A DNA stretch of 64,000 nt, taken from NCBI GenBank assembly GCA_029204045.2, contig CM055081.1, forward strand, positions 1,717,765-1,781,764, read 5' to 3'. The translations under genes and the position numbers were made by a program. The stretch is from Tillandsia leiboldiana. Taxonomy: Eukaryota; Streptophyta; Magnoliopsida; Poales; Bromeliaceae. The notes under the pieces were generated by a model. The model was not told the origin of the DNA, made no database searches, and saw nothing but the letters and a program-made list of their open reading frames with translations. This document shows, one piece after another, positions 1 through 11,080 of this stretch (positions are counted from its first letter, which is position 1; the number at the start of each line of letters is the position of its first letter).

Positions 1-735
1 GATGCTTAACCAGACCTATGTGGTAGAGAGTCTTAATTATCCTTATAAGCAAAGATGAGTTTTCTACTTATATTTTGGTTCAAAACTGAGCCCTTTTCAT
101 ATCACCTTTACTGGCATGGCATATCTTTATGTGTTATAATTAAAACTGCATAAGAATGCAATACAAGTAGTAGTAGTATTTGGCAGTAGTTTAATTCCTT
201 TCCACTTAACAAAAGGAACCTTCTCTGATATGAATAGTCAATAAATACATGAGAATATTAATTAAGCCTATTATTACCACAATCAGGAACTAGGTTCGAG
301 AGCCAACAAATAGTTTTAATGCATGAGTTATAAACTGTTAGTTTATATTGAGGTGCATTTTGAGGGTAGAAAAAGGTGATTAAGGGGATAGAAACCTATT
401 ATAATTAGCCTTAGAAAATACAGGACATTGATTACATTGAAATATTGAACTATGGTTTTCCAAACAATATGCTAGAGTGATATTTACGTAGTACTGGATA
501 AACAGTCTGGCTGTATTGTATCCTGAATTAATTTCATCGTCTGCTACTTTTATTGGTTGTGTCAGACTTGGTTTGCTTCTCTTTGCTCTCAATCAGTTGT
601 GTAGAAATTCTAGACAAAAACTATATCATATACTCCTAGCTTATTGAGACAGAATTTGAAGTTCGAACATAGTTAATGATAGGATGTACTTTGAACTTTT
701 GTAGTTTTGTTTATAACTAAAGCTGTTCTTATCAG
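1..735. other. TSR1 intron sequence, no exon recognised
   Basis: AT-rich sequence upstream of the first recognisable TSR1 exon, ending in a splice acceptor at 734-735. The remaining N-terminal coding exons of TSR1 (the family is about 750-800 residues long) must lie before the window. I see no convincing exon here. Confidence 0.6.
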
Positions 736-3700
736 GTCTGTATGGAGCCTAGTGATGGTAATCCTGGAATGTGCACGTTGCTTCTGTCCGGCTATGTACG
801 TGCTCACAGTCTCTCAGCGAATCAGCTGGTAAGTCAATTTAGTCTAAAATATAATGTTCGACTTCATCAGTCAATCTCTGTTTTGATATTCTTCTTCCAT
901 CTAGGTCCATGTTTCAGGCCTTGGGGATTTTCAGCTAAGCAAGATTGATATCCTCAAGGATCCATCCCCTTTAAATGTAAGGAAAGATAGTGCTTCAATG
1001 GATTCAGAAGACAATGAGATACAGGTTTGTTATAACTTTAGTTGTTAAAGAAGTCTAATTTTCATTTCTGCTCTTTTTGGTCTTAAATATCCATAGACCA
1101 CCTTTCTTTTTGTTTTCTCACCCTTAGCTGTCTCCTATTCAAATGTTCTCTATGTTCAATTTTCTTTTTCACAACTCTCAAGTGTGGATATTTATTTACG
1201 ACAAGAAGGGCTTGATTAGCTATCAGTTTTGATGTATGCAGTGATGTTGAAGTGAAGCTTGGTCATGCTGGATGCTGAGAGTTATGATTTTGTCCTGTAT
1301 AACTGATTACTTAATGTCCTTCGAAATTCTCACTAAGAAGATATTAGGCTTTTATGAATTTTTACCTATCATCTATTCATATTTAGTGTCATCTCACCTC
1401 TAGTTGAGGGGAAATTGTGAAAAATTGTGTATAACTTTTTCAGAAAACCTAGATAACGTTAAACAAGCAAGAGTTATTGCAAGAGCAGACATTAGATTCT
1501 TCTGCATGGATTGGTAATTTTGGGTCCCTCTAATTTAGGAGTTCCAATTGATGATAGAGAGTATTATTTGAATTTCTTTAATTATTAGTTTAAGTAAAAT
1601 TGTTCTACTGCCATATTGTACTGCTAAATGCATGAGAATTTTTAGCTTCTTGTTGCCAACAAAACCAAATTTGCATGTGAATAGCTTGAGTTACAAGAAG
1701 CTACTGTATTTGGCTTCTTGGAATTTGACTCAGCATAACTTTCTTGTTCACATTATTGCAATGACAGGCTTTGGATTTCTTTCTGTGCTTAATATGGTAC
1801 ATAATTATGTTGATGGCATCAAATTTTGCGGACACATTTATAGTTGAAAAAAAAACAAGTAACTTTGGTCATCTTAGTTCACGAATGATAATTTTATTTG
1901 CTTTTTAGGACTAACGCTTACTGTTCCGATGGATCTATTCCCTTCTTTTGGTGATCATGGTTGAAAAATATACTCTTTGTTTTACTATGCAGACTTGGGT
2001 TTGTCAGGTTGGCTTTCATCAGGGTAGGGTTATGTGGATATAGCTTGGATCATCAAGTTATTAGTTCATTTCATTCTTCCGAGGCTAGTTAGTTCATTTG
2101 AATTCACAGAGTAGATTAGTCGATGGAACATGCTTGACTCTATGGTGAATTTTGTAAGGGAATAAACTTTTTGTGAAATCCTCAGTAATCTTCATCTAAG
2201 AGTGTTCAAGTTTTCAGTTATACATCTTATTTCCGTAAATATGGGTACAGAATTGTAGTTTTCATGTTCATCTATGTATTAGCTGTTTTTGTTTTTTTTC
2301 ATCTTTTTATACTCTTATGATCTCTGTTTGTGCATTTTTAGCAGCAATTACTCTTGGTATAATTGTTTCTTGGGAATTCCTGCAGATTATTGGGACGTCA
2401 ACTCCAGATCCGATGGCCCACGAGCCTTTGATAATTGAAAATATTCCAGACCCCCTTGCTGGGGAACAGGTTGGTTGCTTCTGCCCCTTTGTTTAAATTA
2501 AACAAACATCTTTGGCTGATAACTGTTTTCATGTAAATATTAGCTTTTCTACCGCATAATAAAGCAGAAAGATGTTAATGCATAAATCCTATGCACATAG
2601 GCTGCATTGTGCAGACTCTTGAATTTTCTTGTTTCTGAGTTAGTTCTAATGTTGCTGCTTAAATTTAGACTTGCTATTTCACTCCAGAAATTTGATTCTG
2701 GTTGATTCTCTGGCTTAATTGAAGATTGGAGAAGGATCTCATGTCTATTTACAGAGCTCCACCTCCAGAATTGGGCTTGATCATATACAATATCCTGGCG
2801 TGGGTTGTGATCAGCCTTTATGTTTTTTTTTTTCGAATTTCAGGCCAAGGGTCGGCCCAACATCTAAATCTAATTTACATGCTCGGCTTAGCCTAGACAG
2901 TTTGCCCCTAAACTGACCCAAACCTGATCCTGTTCGAGCACCATTGACGGTTTGCTTTTAAATTAAGCTCATTCAAAACATGGTCCCAATATGCCTTTTT
3001 TGCTTTCACTTTAGATGAGTAGGGGGGTCTTCATAGCGGTTTATTCTGTCTAATATTCATGCGCACCTTTTACGTACCCTAAGTCTTTGTTATATTATTC
3101 GGCAATTAAAGCTTGATGCTACCAAAATTAAGCATCTAGGATCTTGTAATTTTAGTTGATTCATTTTTTTAATTCGGTTCTCTTTGCATTTCTATGATTA
3201 ATATGCTGTTTATTCAATTAGACATGGCCAACAGAGTCAGAGATGGCTGAAGCTGAAGCAAGTAACAAACAGAGAAAGCTGATAAGGAAGAAACTGCCTA
3301 AAGGAACTTCAGATTACCAGGTTTCTTCTACAGTTATATTTTACTATATTTTGGTTATGTATCTACCAGGACTATCTACCCGCATGAACCTGCAATGAAA
3401 GACTAAATTACTTCTTCCTCGTTTTTCAGGCTGCCTGGATTCTTGATGATTCAGACAATGAGGATTCTGCTAACAGTGAGGAGGAAGGTAATGGTATGGT
3501 ATTAGATGAGCACAAGGACCGATTGGTGGAGGAAGGAGCTGACTATTCAGATACTGATGAAATTCCTCAACTCTTGGAGAACTTCGAAGAGGAAACAGAG
3601 GCTGATACTGAGATGGCTGTGAGTTTCATTTGTTTATTAATTTCTAATTTCTTGCATAAGTAATGTTAATTGTCCTATCTTTGTTATTTTGTTCTTGTTT

Positions 3701-6700
3701 TATACGTTTGATTAGTATAAACAACTTGGATCAGCTTTATGTCTCTTTTTTGAGGACTTCTATGTTATTGAGGCACAGATGGCTGAATTATTTTTTTTGA
3801 TATTGAGATTCACTTACATGAAGTCTACTCAAGCAAGTTTTCGTGGCTAATTTGGGGTTATCGTAGTTCTGTGTACAGTTGTTGGCTTTCAAATCATTAT
3901 TTGCTGAAATGTAATTGTTACTTCCTGCCTGCTGAGTTGCAAGAATTCGGAATTTTGTTTTGATATCTTTTCAAACAATTTAAATGTCTAATGTAGTATG
4001 TCTCTGTCCATCTTATTGGTTTCTCTTTCTTTTTTGTTTGGAATAATCTTTTGTCATTGTTATTATGTTGTTACAAAATCTTAAAAGATGGATACTTTGC
4101 AGGATGATGAGAATTTGACCAAGGAGCAGATCGAGGCTGAGATAAGAAAGATCAAGGATGCAAATGCCGAAGATCAAGGTTTGCATTTGATCTTATGGAA
4201 GTGTTTTTTTTTAAAAACTTTTCTTTTTAATAGTAAAAACTAGTGCGGTGCGCAGTATTAAGGGAAACTATTTTAAAAGTGTCTTTGCTACTTTGTTCGA
4301 CTAACATGCAGTTCCTGATATTTCTTGGTTTCTGTGATCCAAATTTATACATAGGATTTGAGTTATGACATGACTATATTTGAACAGAGCTCACAGTTCA
4401 ATCATTCAACGTAAAAAACTTTAAAAACTCATTCTAGAAGATACAAATAAACAATAAAAATCTCTCAAGATCATAAATACGACTCTTCACTTGGATGGTA
4501 GTACACACCGCAGATCTCTAAGGCTGTTTAATCCCTATTTTGTTTCGTCTACTGATTTGTAATCAACAAATCATAGTACAATAACTTCATGTTTAAGCAA
4601 CTTTATGTTTGGGTATCTTGCTGTAAAATTTGTTTTACTATTCTTCTTATTTTGATTACCAAGGTTTTTCCTTAGTTTACTGCACGATAAACATTAAAAA
4701 CAATTACTGTAGTATTCTTGTTCATGCATTTGTTATGAGGATGGAATATTAGTTGCCTTTGTTGTGGGTAAAGTCATTGCTCGTTAGTTTTAAATGTATA
4801 GTGTTATTGGTATTGTTGCTTTGCTTGTATCCAGAGACTAGAATTTAAGTGATGGTTTGTTATTTAACCACCTCTTTTGTGTTTGCAGAATTTCCGGATG
4901 AAGTAGATACCCCAATAGATACTCCAGCTAGAAAACGTTTTGCGAAGTATAGAGGGTTGAAGTCCTTTAGAACGTCCTCATGGGATCCTAAAGTGAGTAT
5001 ATTTGGAATTAACACAACTTTAATTGCATGGGACATTATTATAATTTCTTCATGTAAAGTTACCTTATTATTAGTTTTTTATCAATTTGTAGGAATCTTT
5101 GCCACCCGAATATGCAAGAATTTTTTCTTTTGATAATTTTTCACGAACACAAAAGCATGCCTTTGTTAAAGTTCAAGAGTTGGATCGAGGAACTACGAAT
5201 GATTGTGTGCAAGTTGGATTGTTTGTAAGGGTCCATGTAAAGCATGTGCCTATTGAAGCTGCTTCCAAAGTATGTCATCTATCGAAAGGATTACCAGTGG
5301 TAGCTTGTGGTCTTCTTCCACACGAGTCAAAGATGTCTGTTCTTCATTTCAGGTATTCCCTTATCCAGTTCTTCTATTAGATAATCTTGTGAAACAATTT
5401 ATTTTGCTATTATCATTATTTAATGGGTAAAAAATTGATTTGTAATTAATTGATATTTTTGACACACTAGTTGATAGTTTATTTTGCGTTTTATGTAGGA
5501 TTTTTTTTTTTTTTTTTTGCCTTTCTGTTTTTGGATTTGGTAACTTAATATTGAAAAGTAAGCATGAAAGATATCTGCGGATCAATTTGGTTTCATGCTT
5601 TGTAGATAGACAACAATCGGGCATTTACTTATTTAGATATCCATGAGAAAGATACAAGTTAAGAAAGTGTGCAACATAATAGAGAAATGCTCTATTATGA
5701 TTATTACTAATTATTAATTAAGATAGAGCTTGTGATAGCGTCGCTTGTGAGGTTTAAGGGCAGAAAAACTGTTGCAGTTGGAGAACACATACCCCGACTA
5801 GGCCTTACTAAATAACATCAGTAACCTATGTCTTCCGATGTCTTCAAATACTTTCATGTGGTCTATAGCGGACATCTCAAGATGTTAGACATCGAATCCC
5901 ATGTGATTTTTGATTACTGTACAACATGAAATCCCGAGGACCTAACCAAATATTTAATAATGGAAATGCTGTTTAGGTCAAGTTATTTTCCTGGCTCTCA
6001 AAAATAGGAGCACTGAAATTTTTCACTGTTCTCAATGTTACTATGTCATATTTTGTTTGTGTGATACAGTTGACTACCAGTTAACTTTGCACTTAGTTTG
6101 TCTTGCGGTGTACTAGAAGATATTTCTTTCAGTAGAGTAACACCAGACGATGCGTTCTCATCCAAACTACTAATTTGTATTTTTTTTCAGCGTAAAGAAG
6201 AATGACTCGTATGATGGTCCCATCAAATCGAAAGAAGTGTTCACTTTTCATGTTGGTTTCCGCCAGTTTATGGCAAGGTAATATGCATATTTTATTTCGT
6301 GTTACTCCTAGGTTTCTAGGCTAGCTGCATGATCTATCGACTAGTTTTTGTTCTTGTTTTCCAGTCCCCAGCTGAAGAATCTGCTTTTACTTTTCTTATG
6401 GCAGGCCATTATTTTCCTCTGATAACATAAACTGCGATAAGCATAAGATGGAGAGATTTCTACATGCGGGACGCTTTTCAGTAGCTTCTATTTATGGCCC
6501 AATTAGCTATCCTCCCCTTCCTCTGATTGTCTTGAAGAATATGGAAGGAGCGCCACCAGCCGTTGCTGCTGTTGGTTCCTTGAAAAGTGTGGATCCAGAC
6601 AGGATTATTCTCAAGAAAATCATTTTGACTGGGTAAGATTTCTGTCGCTTCAGTTTTTGGTATTCTTTCACAATGCCATATGTTTCATTGCATTGGAAAA

Positions 6701-8351
6701 CTGAACCTTCTGTTCTGATATAAATTTATGTAGGCTATGGATTGCACTTTTGTATCATTTACTTTTTGAGTTACTGCTTGAAATACTAATTTAATATATG
6801 GGTTTCATACGTAGAATCAAGGGGTTGATCAAGTATATAGGCAAACGAGTTCTTCATTTTTTTTTTGTTATGTAACCTAGCTTCACACATTAACAATGTC
6901 GAAAAGCTTTCCTGTTTCAGCTCCTTTGGGTTGCCAGATCTATAGTTAAAGCCAGCCTCCCTTCTGAGCTTTGTCATCAAACAATTTCTGAACATTGCCT
7001 TTGACTATTATGGAAGTTTACAACCAAGGATTTAAGTGTCGTGGCACGGGGTCGTGCCGAAAATTTGCCGGCACGGTGCGTGCCGAGCTGTACCGATTAG
7101 TGCCGGTTACAAAAAATACATGTGTGCCGACATATAATGACATAAAATATTTATTTTCTTTAGTAATAAAATTTTTTAATTACTTATTATGTATCTTTAT
7201 CAAATATTTTGAACTTTATTGAAAAAATTATCTAGTAAATTTAAGAAAAAAGGGTTTTGAATTGTGCCATCGGCACGGGGGCTGGATCGTGCCGGTATCT
7301 TGTTGGCACGGTGGATACGGTCCGTGCCGATGGATACTTAAATCCTTGTTTACAACTTAGTTTGTGATTCTGCTCAATTTCGAAAAGAATTAATTTTCCA
7401 ATTAAGTAACATGTAACTATTATGATCACGGATCCTCTTAAGATTTTCCGAACTGATATTGACGTCTCCTTCCCCTCTCAATAGAGTAAGAAATATCACT
7501 TTTAAGTCATGCATCTGAATATTTTCTTAGTCTGACTTTCTTGGAATTGAAATGCTACTTGCACTGCAGTTATCCGCAAAGAGTGTCAAAATCAAAAGCA
7601 ATCGTGCGATATATGTTCCATCATCCAGAAGATGTTAGATGGTTCAAGGCAAGTTGAATACCCGTATTTCACGCTGATTATACTTTGTACAATCAAGTGA
7701 TACCTCAGATTGAAATATTCTAATATATGGTCGTGTTTGCAGCCGGTAGATGTGTGGACAAAGCACGGCCGACATGGAAGAATAAAGGAACCTGTCGGAA
7801 CTCATGGTATGCTGTGCCTTCTTTGTCTCTCTGTTATTTTAATGAGATTGCGTGCGTGATAAAGGTGGTATCTCTGCTTACCTCTTTTGCCTCTTGGTTT
7901 AATTTGGTTCCCTTTAAATGAGCTTAGTTTCGTAATCTTATATCAGCAACTTTTCATGAAAAAGAAAGGGTAAATTACATTTTTGGTTCTCAAACTGTAA
8001 CGACCCGGCCCACTAGCAATAATAACTCGTTGAGCCCACACCACAGCCCAAAATGCTTAAGTCCGGTTATTATTATAGTGTTCAAGTTTTATATATACCC
8101 AAACACATTCACATTTTCATCCGATGTGGGACTATTGGGGTGTCACACAAACTATGAGGCCCGTGACATATACTTTGGGGCGTTACATATACTTTGGAAA
8201 AATCTGATGCTTCTTGTTTTTTGTTTTTTTGGGCTTGTTAGGGGCAATGAAGTGCGTCTTCAACAGCGCCATCCAGCAGCATGATACCGTGTGTATGAGC
8301 TTGTACAAGCGTGCTTATCCCAAATGGCCGGAACAGCGTTTTCTATCATGA
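736..8351 (+). CDS. TSR1: TSR1, pre-rRNA-processing / 40S maturation factor (3' part)
   Basis: C-terminal 530 codons of TSR1, the BMS1-like but GTPase-dead protein needed for late cytoplasmic 40S subunit maturation. I read 13 exons: 736-828, 905-1024, 2386-2469, 3222-3320, 3430-3618, 4103-4178, 4889-4992, 5093-5352, 6191-6277, 6405-6632, 7570-7648, 7743-7806 and 8242-8351 (TGA at 8349-8351). All phases join without a frame break. Family signatures include GYVRAHSLSANQLVHVSGLG near the start, then IPDPLAGEQTWPTESEM, an acidic linker (DDSDNEDSANSEEE), the block KRFAKYRGLKSFRTSSWDP, and the RIBIOP_C region with LPPEYARIFSFDNF, VFTFHVGFRQF, RFLHAGRFSVASIYGP and GTHGAMKCVFNSAIQQHD. Eleven of the twelve introns are GT-AG; the one after 7648 needs a GC donor. 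Transposon insertions sit in the introns at 7025-7348 and 7996-8147. No exon is broken, so the gene looks functional. The 5' part is outside the window. Confidence 0.93.
7025..7348. mobile_element. hAT-like MITE in TSR1 intron
   Basis: A 324-bp non-coding element with 13-bp terminal inverted repeats, CAAGGATTTAAGT at 7025-7037 and its complement at 7336-7348. It is flanked by a perfect 8-bp direct repeat TTTACAAC (7017-7024 and 7349-7356). TIR style and 8-bp duplication fit the hAT superfamily. The subterminal parts are GC-rich and full of GGCACGG / CGTGCC words. Related degraded copies are at 25,995-26,270 and 55,259-55,480. Confidence 0.82.
7649..7742 (+). other. TSR1: Probable GC-AG intron in TSR1
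   Basis: The exon ending TGGTTCAAG (7648) is followed by gcaagt and the intron closes at ag 7741-7742. Using the GC donor keeps the conserved WFKPVDVWTK block in frame. The nearby GT at 7653 would add four bases and shift the frame. The donor gcaagt matches the usual consensus of the minor GC-AG class. Confidence 0.8.
7996..8147. mobile_element. TRIM solo LTR in last TSR1 intron
   Basis: A 152-bp segment starting TGTAACGACCCGGCCC and ending GGGGTGTCACA, bounded by the 5-bp direct repeat CAAAC (7991-7995 and 8148-8152). The size, the TG...CA ends and the 5-bp duplication identify a solo LTR of a terminal-repeat retrotransposon in miniature. Related LTRs with a primer-binding site occur at 25,428-25,539 and from 25,798. 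It lies in the intron between the last two TSR1 exons. Confidence 0.8.
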
Positions 8352-8509
8352 GATAGACGTATTCGGTCGCTTTTCATCGTCTCCTGTAATGGTACAACCA
8401 TAAGCTTTTACGGGGCGGCGCATCATATGGTCCCAATGATATTTATACAACAGCACCTGGAAGGAACAGCAACTCGCGCCGTGGATTTCTTATCCTATTT
8501 TTCCTCCTT

Positions 8510-8511
<2 letters not shown>

Positions 8512-8568
<57 letters not shown>
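8512..8568. repeat. (CT)n microsatellite
   Basis: About 28 uninterrupted CT units roughly 160 bp after the TSR1 stop codon, probably in or near its 3' UTR. Confidence 0.97.
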
Positions 8569-8573
<5 letters not shown>

Positions 8574-8849
8574 TTTAGTAGTTTGATTGATTATCTTCGG
8601 TTATCTTGCTACTCGAGGGAAAAATTTTGACTTATTTTGTTGTAAGAGACTTATATAATTATTATAATATATTTGTGAGATTCTTGGTTTTGGCCATGCT
8701 TGGTTTTAATCACTTACCTGCACAGCAATAATCTTTTAGTTTAGATGGCTCCAGGGCTTTTTATCAGAAGTTCCATTGATATTCTTGTCAAAACTTTGTA
8801 TTTTTTTTTTTTTTTTGAAATTTAACTAGCATTTTGATTGCCTCACTTA

Positions 8850-9204
8850 GGGGTTGTTTGGTTCCTTAAAAAACGTTTTTTTTCCAAAAAAATGGTGGTT
8901 TTTTTTTGTGGAAACTCATTTCCAGTTTTTCACCATTTGTTTTCAAGGAAAACTGATGTTTTTGGAAAGCTTTTTTTTTTTCTTTCAGATTTCATGGAAG
9001 AACAGTGTTTTTGTTTTTCAGATTTTTTTTTTTTTTTTAGGAAAACAAAATTATTAGTTTTTTATTATGTCTGAAGAAAAAAGCTCTACAAAAAAGCTAA
9101 ATTTTTTTTTGAACTAAACGGGTGAAAACTGAAAAAAAAGTTTTCTGTGGAGAATTTTTTATTGTAATTTTTTGTTCACAATTTTTAAGAAACCAAATAG
9201 ACCC
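8850..9204. mobile_element. Tourist-like (PIF/Harbinger) MITE
   Basis: A 355-bp element beginning GGGGTTGTTTGGTTCCTT and ending with the imperfect complement of GGGTCTATTTGGTTTCTT, flanked on both sides by TTA (8847-8849 and 9205-9207). A TTA duplication with G-rich, GTTTGG-containing ends is the PIF/Harbinger pattern. The interior is T-rich with long homopolymers and has no coding potential. Confidence 0.75.
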
Positions 9205-9403
9205 TTACCGGTTACGTATAGCGTGGCATAACGTTGTTAAATTCTCTCTGCAGATTATTATTTTTAGTATTGAAATTAGATTCCCAGCGAAAGTGTGAGT
9301 AAATGTTATGTTGCCCAGTGATTCTGGATTTTGCGTGCGATTGAGCTTGACGGTTGTCTGTGCTTGTGACACCACAAAAGTCTGTCAACTAATACGTGAC
9401 AAC

Positions 9404-9677
9404 TAGGGGTGTCAACGAGCCGAACACTAGCGAGCTTGGTCAGCTCATGTTCGAATAAACGAGCCGAACACGAGCTGGCTCGTTTAAATGTCGAGCTGAA
9501 AAATTAGGCTCCCGTTTGGCTCGTTTATTAACGAGTCGAACACGAACTGGCTCGCGAACAACAAGTTTAATTTTTATTCCTACTATTAGGTATAAAGTTG
9601 AAAGAAAATTAAAAAATTAAAATTTTAATCTAATAATTAAAATTCATAAAAAATTGATAGCCTAAAATCTAAATAGT

Positions 9678-9764
<87 letters not shown>

Positions 9765-9945
9765 GAGCTATTATCGAGCCGAACACGAGCGAGCTGACCC
9801 CAGCTCGTGTTCGGCTCGTTTATTAAACGAGCTGAAAAATTCGGCTCGTGTTCGGCTCGTTTACTAAACGAGCAATTCGATCTCGAGTTCAATTCGAGCC
9901 GAACACGAGCTGGCTCGCGAACAGCGACCTGGATTGCCACCCCTA
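9404..9945. mobile_element. hAT-like MITE containing an (AT)n array
   Basis: A 542-bp element with ends TAGGGGTGTCAACGAGCC and the complement of TAGGGGTGGCAATCC. It is flanked by an 8-bp duplication with one mismatch (GTGACAAC at 9396-9403, GTGGCAAC at 9946-9953). The arms consist of many GAGCCGAACACGAGC words in both orientations, giving strong fold-back potential. An (AT)n array of about 80 bp sits inside it at 9680-9761. Confidence 0.8.
9680..9761. repeat. (AT)n microsatellite
   Basis: About 41 AT units inside the hAT-like MITE. Confidence 0.97.
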
Positions 9946-10099
9946 GTGGCAACCTTACATGAGATTAGCATATTAATATATATTATATAAATGTAACGCA
10001 AAATGGAAAATTTATTATAAATTTTAGGGGATTTCTAAATGTTGCACTATGTATGACGATGGTGGTACACAACCTATCTTGTTGGATGGCATTAAGGAG

Positions 10100-11080
10100 G
10101 GACAGCAGTCGGATCCCTACTTTTAGAGGATCCGGAAGGATATCACACTGGAATAGACCGATGACTACCAAATACATACTGACGGCTCTATCCGATTCCG
10201 AGACCTTTAGTGCATTTCGAAGGATGATGACCTGAGGAACGAGATCCTTATTGAGGCGCACAGATTCCCCTGCACAGTGTATCCCGACAGAACCAAAATG
10301 TGTAAGTATCTGAAGCAACAGTTTTGGAGGCCTAGAATGAAAGCCGATGTGGCGAAGCATGTAGCTCAGTGCCTGATGTGCCAACAGGTGAAAGCTGAGC
10401 ATCAACGACCGGCAGGAAAGCTGTAACCACTTCCAGTACTAGTGTGGAAGTGGGAGTAGATCACGATAGACTTCGTCACCGAACTGCCTCAATCCCAGCG
10501 AGGCCATGATGCCATATGGGTTGTAGTTGACCGACTGACCAAGTCGGCCCACTTTCTGCTGATACACACGACGTGGTCCAGAGATTGACTTGCGCAGCTC
10601 TACATCGATGAGATTGTCTGGCTTCATGGAGTGCCGATGTCAATTGTCTCGGATCGGGACACCCGATTTGTGCCTCAATTTTGGAGGAATCTGCTACAGT
10701 CAGTGGGCACAAGTTGAACTTTAACACTGCATTCCACCCGCAGAGTGAGAGGCAGTCCGAGCACGTCATTCAGACATTGGAGGACATGTTATGTGCCTGC
10801 GTCCTGGATTACGAACGGAGATGGATTGTACATATATATGCCTCTAGTGGAATTCGCATATAACAACAATTATCAGGCGAGTATTGGGATAGCACCTGAC
10901 GAGGCGTTGTATGGGCGTCGATGTCGGCCCTCGATCTATTGGGACGACATCGGTGAATGCCGGATCATCGGGCCTGACTTGGTTGAAGGCGTTGTTTTGC
11001 CTTCGTTACCCTGTGAGAGCGTCGAGACGAGGTCGAAATCTAGATTCCTCGGATTCTTCAATGTTCGGCATCGACTCAAG
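10100..11080 (+). pseudogene. Ty3/gypsy integrase fragment, degenerate
   Basis: Remains of the integrase part of a Ty3/gypsy polyprotein on the plus strand. Recognisable pieces, in order and in shifting frames, are DDLRNEILIEAHRF, the zinc-binding HHCC block ending CLMCQQVKAEHQRPAG (about 10,360-10,420), then ITIDFVTELP and VVDRLTKSAHF (about 10,460-10,560), VSDRDTRF (about 10,650), and EFAYNNNYQASIGIAPDEALYGRR (about 10,850-10,920). Several in-frame stops and frame changes show it is dead. No LTR, gag or reverse transcriptase could be attached to it. Such fragments are common relics in plant genomes and have no host function that I can infer. Confidence 0.85.

Noticed and set aside
1..60. 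Possible TSR1 exon at the very start of the window
   Set aside because: No frame gives TSR1-like sequence and no acceptor is visible.
8427..8630. Ser/Leu-repeat ORF over the (CT)n tract
   Set aside because: Product of a microsatellite.
10439..10769. Minus-strand ORFs at about 10.5 kb
   Set aside because: Shadows of the plus-strand integrase relic.
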